Source of the DNA: Chitinimonas sp. BJB300
GTDB taxonomy: Bacteria > Pseudomonadota > Gammaproteobacteria > Burkholderiales > Chitinimonadaceae
Length of the DNA stretch: 37,979 bases
NCBI RefSeq assembly: GCF_002735695.1
Contig: NZ_PDZH01000037.1
Span: 1 to 37,979 of the forward strand
Reading direction: 5' to 3'
The first letter of the stretch is position 1, and every line of letters begins with the position of its first letter. The translations under genes and the position numbers were made by a program. Positions 25,854 through 33,130 of this stretch are shown piece by piece. The notes below the pieces were generated by a model. The model searched no databases. It was given only the letters and a program-made list of their open reading frames with translations, and was not told the DNA's origin.

Positions 25854-25871
25854 ATTTTCCTATGGGAAAAT
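25854..25871. repeat. Palindrome ATTTTCCYATGGGAAAAT, copy 1
   Basis: 18 bp, one base off perfect symmetry (TATG centre). First of four copies. Confidence 0.75.
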
Positions 25872-25950
25872 GGTGAGAGTGCTCAAGGTTCAAACAGTCA
25901 GCTTATGCGGCACTCAACGCGCAGTCATTCAATTCAAAAGTTGATAAGCA

Positions 25951-26152
25951 ATGGCAAATGGACATGTTGTTAGCCGTACTATCGTCAAACGATACCCCGG
26001 TGGTTTCACCGTCGTTGAGGGTGATGTCATGACCGACCAGGATGGCGCACGTGTCTCGCTATTAACAGGATTATGAAAAAGGCGTCGCTATCGCAGAGCG
26101 GGAATCTGAAGCGCTGTTACAAGAAGACACCAGCAACGACTTCGAGATGTAG
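25951..26152 (+). pseudogene. Frameshifted small gene remnant
   Basis: ATG 25951 opens a frame with VVSRTIVKRYPGGFTVVEGD that stops at 26074-26076. A coding-looking continuation in the +1 frame (QDYEKGVAIAERESEALLQE) starts around 26066 and ends in TAG at 26150-26152. A single indel near 26060-26070 would join them into a ~67-residue protein. Family not recognised. Confidence 0.4.
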
Positions 26153-26207
26153 AAATGGTGTCCACGTACCAACATTCTCGAATGCTTGCTCGGGTGGCGC
26201 GCTCAAA

Positions 26208-26225
26208 ATTTTCCCATGGGAAAAT
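26208..26225. repeat. Palindrome ATTTTCCCATGGGAAAAT, copy 2
   Basis: Perfect 18-bp palindrome, 354 bp after copy 1. Confidence 0.85.
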
Positions 26226-26331
26226 GTTTGGACGGCACAAACTACCGGCAATTTGACTTTGGGTAAACGCAGCGTAGCGCTCGCGTACCGAGGCCGTTGA
26301 AGCCCACTCTCGTCAGGAGAACGGTCTAGAA

Positions 26332-26349
26332 ATTTTCCCATGGGAAAAT
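26332..26349. repeat. Palindrome ATTTTCCCATGGGAAAAT, copy 3
   Basis: Perfect, 124 bp after copy 2. Flanks are related to copy 4: GGTAAACGCAG-G-AGCGCTCG lies 60-90 bp before both. Confidence 0.85.
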
Positions 26350-26572
26350 GATTGGGCGGCACGAACTGTGATGGCGACACCCAACGGGATTATCGAGCAA
26401 CTTGGTGTTCGACTTGGCCACGACGATCTTAAACACTGTGGATGCATTAACGCATAGGGAAACGCGGCGCGCAGCGGTTGATCAACTGGCAATCAGCCGA
26501 TAGGTAAACGCAGTGAAGCGCTCGTGCGCCATGCCAGCCGAAACTTGCTCCCATCGAGCGGACGACCTAAAA

Positions 26573-26590
26573 ATTTTCCCATGGGAAAAT
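26573..26590. repeat. Palindrome ATTTTCCCATGGGAAAAT, copy 4
   Basis: Perfect, 241 bp after copy 3. Following sequence (GG-CGGC-CGAACTG) resembles that after copies 2 and 3. Confidence 0.85.
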
Positions 26591-26599
26591 CGTTGGCCG

Positions 26600-27330
26600 G
26601 CCCGAACTGGGTTGGTGACATCCAAAGTGAGCACCTGGTGTCCGGCTTGGCCAAGTAACCGCAATGCTGCTCCCCCGTCCCCCTATGACGGGGATGGCAC
26701 GCGGCATCGGTACGTGTTGCAGATTGTTGCAGGGGGGCCGGGGTTAGGTTCTTCCTGGGCTTTACTTGTTGCGGGTAATTCGGACCCCAATCTACCGCTA
26801 GGCGAAGGGGATTTTGTTAAGGCAACAGCGTGGCCGGGCGCAACAACGTGGATGAGTACAGGCGGTCTGCGTTACAATCGCGGTGCTTATGACTTCCACC
26901 CACGGCGTTCACCTCAGATTTGAAGCGAAATGCATTTTTGTGCCGGGTTCTCAAGGCGTGTTACGGGTACCCGGAACAGCTGAAACCCGCATCAATACAG
27001 GGTTGTTCCAAGAGATCCAGGTGTTCCGCCCGCTGCGCGCCCATGTGTGCACACGTGTAGCGTATACACACGCCCAATGTGTGCGTAGGCAGCCTCGTAT
27101 ACGCGTATGTAATCCGGAACATAGGGAACACTCGGAACAAAAGAAATAAATCAAAGCGTTAGTCTGTTCTTTGTTTCTAGAACGGAGAGATAGTAAGTCG
27201 AAACAAAAGTGAATTGCGTGCTATTCGATTCTGTCCTGTCCCTGGCCAGTCATAAAAAATGACGAAAAAGCAGTTTTGTCCCAGGTACAGCGAGTTTGTC
27301 CCACTTAGGTGGGACACGCCAAACCCAGTA
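26600..27330. other. Gene-free stretch with small palindromes
   Basis: Only spurious-looking frames. A hairpin CCCCGTC-N7-GACGGGG lies near 26673-26693. Alternating purine-pyrimidine palindromes (TGTGTGCACACGTG, GTATACGCGTATG) lie around 27040-27110. No RNA gene recognised. Confidence 0.4.
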
Positions 27331-27338
27331 TTGACGGG

Positions 27339-27365
27339 GATGTCCCACTTGTCCCACTTGTCCCG
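27339..27365. repeat. 27-bp inverted repeat of GTCCCACTT units, left arm
   Basis: GATGTCCCACTTGTCCCACT then TGTCCCG; exactly inverted at 27445-27471. Additional single GTCCCA units occur at about 27278, 27297, 27311 (inverted), 27494, 27505 (inverted) and 27530. Confidence 0.85.
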
Positions 27366-27444
27366 CCCCATACCCGCACGAGCGCGCGTACACACAATGT
27401 GCCTCGCTCTTTTTTTATTTGTCTCGCACGTAATGATTTTCACC

Positions 27445-27471
27445 CGGGACAAGTGGGACAAGTGGGACATC
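27445..27471. repeat. 27-bp inverted repeat of GTCCCACTT units, right arm
   Basis: Perfect reverse complement of 27339-27365, 79 bp away. Downstream, GTAAAGGGTTGGTTTA is directly repeated near 27542 and 27573. Confidence 0.85.
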
Positions 27472-27634
27472 TTTGATTTAAAAGAAGAAATGTTGTCCCG
27501 GGTAAGTGGGACAAGAGAGTTCTACCCGGGACAAATTTGTAAAGTAAAGGGTTGGTTTAGTAAAAGTAAAGGTAAAGGGTTGGTTTAAGAAGAGGAAACC
27601 AAGAACCAAGGGTGCGTACTCGCCAAGATAGGCG

Positions 27635-27664
27635 CTATTTGACGCATAAACAGGCATTCAAGGC
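27635..27664. repeat. 30-bp direct repeat, copy 1
   Basis: CTATTTGACGCATAAACAGG then CATTCAAGGC; recurs at 29298-29327 with one mismatch. Forms the 3' end of the antitoxin remnant. Confidence 0.75.
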
Positions 27665-27979
27665 ATTAAAATGGCTTGGCATAGGGGTTGGTAGCCAAAC
27701 GATAGTTTGATGGCTTAAAGGCGGGTTTTTGTGGCATCTTGTAGGGCGTGTAGATAATCCCGGTATCGAGGGACGGCAAACGGACCTTAACGCTACCCCA
27801 TCAAGGCCGCCAAAGGCTGCTACTACGGCGCGCAGGCCCAACAATCCCGCAGCACACTCATCCGGGTTAGCCAGCGATTCCACCGACGCCTTCAGGTATT
27901 GGGCCGCCAATTCACGGTCAGCCCGCAGTTCGACGGCTTCCGCCTCATCGTGCGACACCACGCCTTTGCGTTGACTCAC
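27635..27979 (-). pseudogene. HigA-like antitoxin remnant, C-terminal HTH lost
   Basis: GTG 27979 has AGGAA upstream. Residues ~8-55 (SHDEAEAVELRADRELAAQY, then a helical LLGLRAVVAAFGG) resemble the N-terminal part of addiction-module antidote proteins (HigA/XRE type). The expected HTH (SRESLYKALS-type segment) does not follow; instead the frame runs into Pro/Ser-rich sequence and ends at 27635. No toxin gene is adjacent. Probably truncated and inactive. Confidence 0.45.
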
Positions 27980-28103
27980 GTTTGTTCCTGTTTCCATTGC
28001 TTGCACCTGGGCACTGGCACAGCATTCCGGCGTGGTTTTCCACCATCAACACCCAGCTATTCCCCTGCCTGCAAATAAACACCTATTCACAGAGGTAGGG
28101 GTT

Positions 28104-28135
28104 GGTACTTTTCTGGTCCCGCTGCGCAAGCCAAA
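28104..28135. repeat. 32-bp imperfect direct repeat (also 28980-29011)
   Basis: GGTACTTTTCTGGTCCCGCT then GCGCAAGCCAAA; copy at 28980-29011 differs at a few positions. The copies flank the long inverted repeat. Confidence 0.6.
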
Positions 28136-28163
28136 TTATTGCCAGAAACTTGCCCATATTTTC

Positions 28164-28307
28164 GCCGGTTGCACGGCAAAGCCGCGCTAGCAGAACGCAC
28201 TTTGGCGGCGTCTTGGACGCCCCCAAAAAAGGCCGCAAAAACCCCCAAGTTGTGTGCCCTTAACTCGTGTCAAAATCACCCCCACACCAGACGCACCGCT
28301 TTGCGGG
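28164..28307. repeat. Long inverted repeat, left arm
   Basis: Pairs with 28749-28879. Best conserved blocks: GCCGGTTGCACGGC-AAGCC, GCGCTAGCAG-ACGCACTT, CCCCCAAGTTGTGTGCCCTT, AACTCGTGTCAAAAT, CCAGACGCACC. Roughly 85-90 % identical by eye with some small gaps. Confidence 0.8.
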
Positions 28308-28337
28308 CTGTAAGTCACTGAATTAGAAGGAATAAAA

Positions 28338-28418
28338 TGTATACAGCTGTATACAATGTCTACGTTTCGCGTTTAAACGCTTGATTCTTAAAGGCGGTTT
28401 CTGTCTACGATGTAGACA
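28338..28418. promoter_or_regulatory. Two operator-like palindromes
   Basis: TGTATACAGCTGTATACA (28338-28355, perfect 18 bp) and TGTCTAC-GAT-GTAGACA (28402-28418, perfect arms). Both lie inside the long inverted repeat and have no gene beside them. Confidence 0.55.
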
Positions 28419-28634
28419 CCCCGGCTGCCTTCCAAGGCGTCCCATCCAGTGCCCGAAAAAAGGTCTCGTGCAGCACGCGGACGGGTACGGCGCGGCCCAT
28501 CAGTAGTGCACCAATCCAAATGACACGCGGGCCCGGCGCGAGCATCCTCAATCATCCCCGCTGGATGAACCCTATCCCGCTAAAAGTCGTCCTTAACTTG
28601 TCCAGACAACTTCACGCCATCGACCCGCGTCTGG

Positions 28635-28716
28635 GTGTTAACACTGTTAACAGAAATCAACTTTAAGAATCAGGTGCTTAAATTCAAAACGTTAACACTG
28701 ATAACAACTGTTAACA
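28635..28716. promoter_or_regulatory. Cluster of GTTAAC-centred palindromes
   Basis: GTGTTAACAC (28635-28644) and CTGTTAACAG (28644-28653) abut; further GTTAAC sites at 28691 and 28710. CTTTAAGAATC between them (28661-28671) is inverted at 28383-28393, nesting a second inverted repeat inside the long one. Confidence 0.55.
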
Positions 28717-28748
28717 CCATCTTTCCTTATATTTCAACGAGTTAGGAA

Positions 28749-28879
28749 CCACAAAGTGGTGCGTCTGGTATGGGGGTATTTTGACACGAGTTAAGGGCAC
28801 ACAACTTGGGGGTTTTTAGGGGCCGTTTTGGGGAGTGTCCAAGTGCGTCCTGCTAGCGCGGCTTCGCCGTGCAACCGGC
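28749..28879. repeat. Long inverted repeat, right arm
   Basis: Inverted copy of 28164-28307; see left arm. Confidence 0.8.
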
Positions 28880-29072
28880 AAGGGATTGGCTGGCTTTTGT
28901 CACTTGATAGGAACGCGGGTATCTGCGTGGCGACCGATGAGTAGCTGTACGCATGATGCAAGCTGCTACAGGTGGGGAGGGTACTTTTCGGGTCTTGCCG
29001 CGCAAGCCAAAGCGTAAAAACCCCGACCACTGGAAGCTGCCCAGCGGCGGCTGGCCAAGTGGATCTCAGTAC

Positions 29073-29141
29073 GTGGCAAAACACCACGGATGGCACCACG
29101 AACGTGGCGAAATGCCACGGTCAAGCGTGGCAAAACGCCAC
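29073..29141. promoter_or_regulatory. Three GTGGCRAAAYRCCAC palindromes
   Basis: GTGGCAAAACACCAC (29073-29087), GTGGCGAAATGCCAC (29104-29118), GTGGCAAAACGCCAC (29127-29141). Five-base inverted arms around AAA-type centres, 31 and 23 bp apart; a half-like ATGGCACCACG lies between the first two. Operator or iteron array for an unknown protein. Confidence 0.65.
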
Positions 29142-29195
29142 ACACAATAAACAACCCCAAAAGACAAGTATTACTTCCTCACTTCGTTCGGAAGA

Positions 29196-29211
29196 GTCAG
29201 CCACGGCTGAC
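29196..29211. repeat. Small perfect hairpin GTCAGCC-AC-GGCTGAC
   Basis: 7-bp stem, 2-bp loop, flanked by other GC-rich short repeats. Role unknown. Confidence 0.45.
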
Positions 29212-29297
29212 GACCCTGAGCTGAGCAAGGCAGGACAAACGGGCCAATCCGTCCTGTCTACAGTCCCGGGCTTGGTTGGCGCGGTGTCTGCATGGCT

Positions 29298-29327
29298 CTA
29301 TTTGACGCATAAACAGGCATACAAGGC
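29298..29327. repeat. 30-bp direct repeat, copy 2
   Basis: Copy of 27635-27664, one mismatch. No antitoxin coding sequence precedes it here. Confidence 0.75.
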
Positions 29328-29716
29328 CACAAATGGCAGCCAGATGGGCCTGTGGTGCCATAAGGTTCTTAATCGGCTTTATTGTGGGTTTTTGCGGGTT
29401 TTCTGATTCCCGCTGCGCAGGCCCTTCAAATGACCGCTTCGACTTGCGGGCAAGGGAGCGTTGTTGGCCAAGTTGGCTTGCTGATCGCAAAGGGCTTTCG
29501 CGGCGGTTGCACGCACTCTCTCTCTTAGTTAGTACCCCAATCAGTTGTTTCTTCCACTAAGTCGTTTATATAGGGCGGGCTTATCCAGAGTTGGACAAGC
29601 CGGATCGGGTAAAACCCACGCCGGCTGATCCGCTCAATTAAGCCTCGGATCCGTTCCGGTATAGAACCCTTCATGGGTGAACTGCATGGCGCTCATATCA
29701 GGCATAGGGCACGCTT

Positions 29717-29759
29717 AAAAAATAAGCGCCCGACTGAACGCTAAGTTCAATCAGGCGCT
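29717..29759 (-). terminator. Intrinsic terminator on minus strand
   Basis: Stem AGCGCC(C)GACTGAAC / GTTCAATC(A)GGCGCT around the loop GCTAA, followed in the minus direction by a T run (AAAAAAT on the plus strand at 29717-29723). About 220 bp beyond the XRE gene, so it may end that transcript. Confidence 0.6.
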
Positions 29760-29778
29760 GGACGTAAAAGAAGCGCTG

Positions 29779-29787
29779 TTATCCACA
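29779..29787 (+). promoter_or_regulatory. DnaA-box sequence TTATCCACA
   Basis: Exact match to the consensus, single copy. Could be chance, or a relic of a replication origin in the repeat-rich region to the left. Confidence 0.4.
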
Positions 29788-29979
29788 ATTCCTGTGGACC
29801 AGCGCGGGGGGCTTGGCTTCGTCGCTTCCGCTGTAGATGCAGGAATGGAAGCTAGCGATTTCCATTGCCGTACTCGCCGCAATACGTTGCACGTAAACCC
29901 AGAAAACCCGAGTCTCAGGGTTCGCATCACCGGGTAACGCTGCGCCGCTCCCTGGGTCACTTATCCTGCCGACAATGCG

Positions 29980-30417
29980 CTATTTGCTGCGTCGACCTTT
30001 CTGCGAGACGGTACGGTGGCGGTTCAAGGCTGGGTTTAAGCTGTTGGCCAGACCTGTCACCGATTCCAGCACTGCAGGGTTAAGGGGAGTGGTAAGGCAG
30101 AGGTCTGCCCAAGCATTTACCATGGGGCTGAGTGCTTCCGGGATGGTCAGCGTCACAAAGCCGGGCGGCGCAACGACCGCCGTGTGTGGGTCGGCTTGAT
30201 CGCCAGGCCGCTTTGGTCCTTTGCCTTCAATCAGCCAATCGGAGTTCACGCCTAGTACCCGCGAGATACTGGCGATATGCCGCGCCTCGGGGTGCATGAT
30301 GGTGCCGTTCTTCCACATCGTCACCGTACCGGGCGAGATGCCGGCACGACGCGCTGCTTCTCCCTGGTTATACGGGCTTTCAGCAAGGGCTTCGGTGAGT
30401 CGGGCTTGGAAGGTCAT
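29980..30417 (-). CDS. XRE-family repressor, second copy
   Basis: 145 residues from ATG 30417. An upstream in-frame ATG at 30450 would overlap the operators, so the inner start is preferred; no strong ribosome site is seen before it. HTH_3 domain at ~5-60 (NQGEAARRAGISPGTVTMWK, then LGVNSDWLIEGKG). The C-terminal part is a short helical domain without peptidase motifs. Same layout as the regulator at 5055-5507. Two inverted repeats immediately upstream point to autoregulation. Confidence 0.82.
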   Translation of the reverse strand: MTFQARLTEALAESPYNQGEAARRAGISPGTVTMWKNGTIMHPEARHIASISRVLGVNSDWLIEGKGPKRPGDQADPHTAVVAPPGFVTLTIPEALSPMVNAWADLCLTTPLNPAVLESVTGLANSLNPALNRHRTVSQKGRRSK

Positions 30418-30440
30418 ATTTAGCAGACTAAACGCTAAAT
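30418..30440. promoter_or_regulatory. Operator 1 of XRE repressor
   Basis: ATTTAGC-N9-GCTAAAT, perfect arms, directly adjoining the start codon. Confidence 0.6.
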
Positions 30441-30457
30441 AATTCAGCATGATTGCT

Positions 30458-30475
30458 CATACTGAATTCAGTATG
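30458..30475. promoter_or_regulatory. Operator 2 of XRE repressor
   Basis: CATACTGAATTCAGTATG, a perfect 18-bp palindrome, 41 bp upstream of the start codon. Confidence 0.7.
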
Positions 30476-30661
30476 CTAAATTGCAACGGTGTGACTAACG
30501 CCAGTGAGTGATAGGCAAAGCGCGCCGTTACGCGAGGTGCCACTCCTGGCGGAACCGATGGCGTTTGTGCAGCCGCACTAAATCATCCACCTGTCGATTT
30601 TTAAGCGTCCGCGTGACGCCAAGGGGATCGGCTGGCCAAGCAAAATTGAAAGGACTCTCCG

Positions 30662-31081
30662 ATGAAAGATACCGTCTCTGTTCTGGCCGCCATGACCGCG
30701 CTCGACAATGAGCCGCGTCTCTTGGTCTCATTACGTCGCCTGCTCACGGCCCTGGCCTTGCAGGATTTGACGGCCACACCCACCTATCACGAGGCGCTGG
30801 CCACCTACACCCACGTCATCAACTCCCGCTTTGCCACCGGACTGCCCAGTGTCCTGGATGAGACAACGCCAAGCGACGACGGCAATGTGGCGGTTTGTGT
30901 GACGATTGACGATGTATCGTGCATCGAGGTCGGGCCGGTGGCATTTCTGTCACGCAGTAAGGGGGAGGCTATCGCCCAGCAGACCCTCACCTTGGTGCGC
31001 GTGGTGGGTGAGCCCATCAAGATCAACACGCATCGTGTGATCGCCGACACCATCGCCTTGGGTGACAGCATCATGCCGTGA
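30662..31081 (+). CDS. Hypothetical protein, unknown function
   Basis: 139 residues; AAAGGA precedes the ATG. The N-terminal half is helical (RRLLTALALQDLTATPTYHE), the C-terminal half beta-rich. No signal peptide, membrane segment or known motif. Followed by a REP-like palindrome at 31144. Possibly a plasmid accessory gene. Confidence 0.6.
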   Translation: MKDTVSVLAAMTALDNEPRLLVSLRRLLTALALQDLTATPTYHEALATYTHVINSRFATGLPSVLDETTPSDDGNVAVCVTIDDVSCIEVGPVAFLSRSKGEAIAQQTLTLVRVVGEPIKINTHRVIADTIALGDSIMP

Positions 31082-31143
31082 AACGGCGTAGGCGCAGGGT
31101 GTACCCCACTGTGCAAACCCAATAGGGCGCACTATGTGGTCGA

Positions 31144-31174
31144 GTAGCCTGAGGGTGAGATTCCCTTGGGCTAC
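31144..31174. repeat. REP-like palindrome, copy 2
   Basis: GTAGCCTGAGGGTGAG then ATTCCCTTGGGCTAC: outer arms GTAGCC/GGCTAC, inner GAGGG/CCCTT. Same element as 35105-35132 (inverted) and 25742-25771. Confidence 0.65.
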
Positions 31175-31885
31175 TGGACTTGGTAACAGTCCGAGAAGAA
31201 GAATATAAACACCTGATCGGTACGGGTAGTCTTGCCACACCAAACCTGTTGCTACAGACTGAAAGCCAGTATCTGAGCCACACACAGCTTGGCATAACCC
31301 TCTCTTCGATGCGCTCAATGAAGAGATTCCCCACTAACAACATATAGCCTCTTTCATTTCCCTAGTGTCCATGAGACTAACAGCCGAACAACATGCAGTA
31401 AATCAATGTAATGAAAGCAAACTTATCGTCAATGCCTTTGCCGGTGCCGGTAAGACCACCACATTGGAAGCATTTGCTCGAAACCATCCCAACAAACGGA
31501 TGTTGTACTTAGCTTTCAACAAGGCCGTTCAACTTGAAGCGGCAGAGCGGTTCCCTAGCAACGTCGAAGCTAGAACAACCCATAGCTTAGCTATGTCCGC
31601 CATAGGTAAGCGCTACAGCAAAAAACTGATATCCAGACTCAGGCTGCCTTCCATTATTGAAGCGCTGGGGTTGCCGCGTGACTATCGTCTCGCCGAACAA
31701 GTACATGAAGTGCTAGTTAACTTCTTAGGCTCAGCAGTAACTGACATTTCACAACTGATTGATCCTCTACAAGAAAATCGCCAATTTCTTGCCGATTGCG
31801 CTCAGCGTCTATGGCAGCTGATGTGTGAGCCAAATGATGATCGGATCGGCATGTTGCATGATGGCTATCTGAAACTGTTTCAGAT

Positions 31886-33130
31886 GGGCACCTCGAATAA
31901 CCCGACTTTTTGGCATTACAGCGGCGTAAGTCGACCTTGAGGTGCCTTCAGACAGCCCGTTCCGGAACTTATCACTCGTCTTGCATCTCTTTTTCCGCCC
32001 AAATTGGCCATTTCCAGCCAATCCAGATGGATTTCTGGCATCAGAAGGCCACCACGCCAGCGACCTTGAGATAGCACAAGCGTCGCAAGTTGTACCCAGC
32101 TATCTTCCAGTGCAGATTCAAGGTGGCGCGTGCCAACCCGATGCAACGTAGGGCTTTGCCCCCCATCTGCGCCAGACTCGCAAATGGGTGTTCAACACGG
32201 GCACGGATCTTGGCAATCCGTCGATTGCGACGTTTCTGGCATTCGGACAAGGGCTTGTCCGCTCTGCCTTTACGCTGGGTGTGCATGCGCCAGCCTTGTC
32301 CAATGAGCCGGGCTTCACGCTCCCCATCCACATAGCCGCGATCAGTCCACACGTCACGGCTGGTATTACCCTCGTCGAGTACGCGCTCAAAGTGCAAGGT
32401 GTCGTGCTCGCTGGCAGTGCTGACCACCATCTTCCGAATCAACTTGTAACGCTTATCAACGCTGGTTGAGACCTTGTAGCCAAAGTAAGACTTGCCGTGC
32501 TTCTTGGTCCATCGGGCATCCAGGTCTTTCTGCCGGCGCTTCGCCGGCGACCAGTCAGCAGGCATGGCGCGTTCTTGAATCATGGCTTTCTCTTCCCGGC
32601 TCACCGACTGCTTCGGGACTTGCACGATGCTGGCATCCACCATCTGACCACCGCGTGCAGTATAGCCATGCTTGGCTAACTGCCGATTGGCCGCCTCAAA
32701 GATGCTGTCACTCGCACCTGCGGCAATGAGCCGCTCCTTGAAGGTCCAAATGGTGGTACGGTCTGGAATCTGACTGCTACTGCGTAGACCGACAAAGCGC
32801 TGGAAACTCAGGCAATCGAGCAACTGGAATTCCATCTGCTCATCGCTGAGATTGAACAATTGCTGAACCAGCAGCACCCGAACCATTAATTCGGTCGGAA
32901 ACGGCGGCCGGCCACCGCGGGCGCGGCTGGGTCGAGGCGCTGCTCGGTCAATGTCTGCCGCCAGTGCGGCAAAATCGACATGCGTCCCCAGGACCTTCAG
33001 CGCATCGCCCAGCTGATCAAGTTTGGCTTCACGTTCTTCACTGGCAAACAGACTGGATTTGATCATGATGGGAGGGCTGACTTTGGGATGTCAGAATCAT
33101 GCCATGGATGAGAGGTTTTTCGAGGTGCCC
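31886..33130. mobile_element. Complete IS5-family insertion sequence, 1245 bp
   Basis: Ends GGGCACCTCGAA-AACC inverted as GGTTTTTCGAGGTGCCC (one mismatch over 17 bp). Flanked by AGAT at 31882-31885 and 33131-33134, read as a 4-bp target duplication. Carries one transposase gene on the minus strand. Intact ends and gene suggest a recent insertion. Confidence 0.9.
32041..33066 (-). CDS. IS5-family transposase
   Basis: 341 residues. The N-terminal part has RGGRPPFPTELMVRVLLVQQ and LSDEQMEFQLLDCLSFQRFV, typical of the IS5 subgroup. DDE residues: D near 143 in GGQMVDASIV, D near 240 in WTDRGYVDGE, E near 292 in RARVEHPFASL. Full length with no disruption. Transcribed opposite to the helicase gene it interrupts. 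Confidence 0.93.
   Translation of the reverse strand: MIKSSLFASEEREAKLDQLGDALKVLGTHVDFAALAADIDRAAPRPSRARGGRPPFPTELMVRVLLVQQLFNLSDEQMEFQLLDCLSFQRFVGLRSSSQIPDRTTIWTFKERLIAAGASDSIFEAANRQLAKHGYTARGGQMVDASIVQVPKQSVSREEKAMIQERAMPADWSPAKRRQKDLDARWTKKHGKSYFGYKVSTSVDKRYKLIRKMVVSTASEHDTLHFERVLDEGNTSRDVWTDRGYVDGEREARLIGQGWRMHTQRKGRADKPLSECQKRRNRRIAKIRARVEHPFASLAQMGGKALRCIGLARATLNLHWKIAGYNLRRLCYLKVAGVVAF

Noticed and set aside
26117-26923. ORFs across the palindrome region on both strands
   Set aside because: They run through the 120-bp repeat units in changing frames; amino-acid text around each palindrome (FSHGK, FPMGK, FPWEN) simply reflects the palindrome. A short fragment near 26680-26920 looks slightly protein-like but lacks a start and domain.
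28830-29215. Origin of transfer with a nick site
   Set aside because: GTGCGTCCTGC and the GTCAGCCACGGCTGAC hairpin loosely recall known transfer origins, but no relaxase or mobilisation gene is present and the nick core does not match well.
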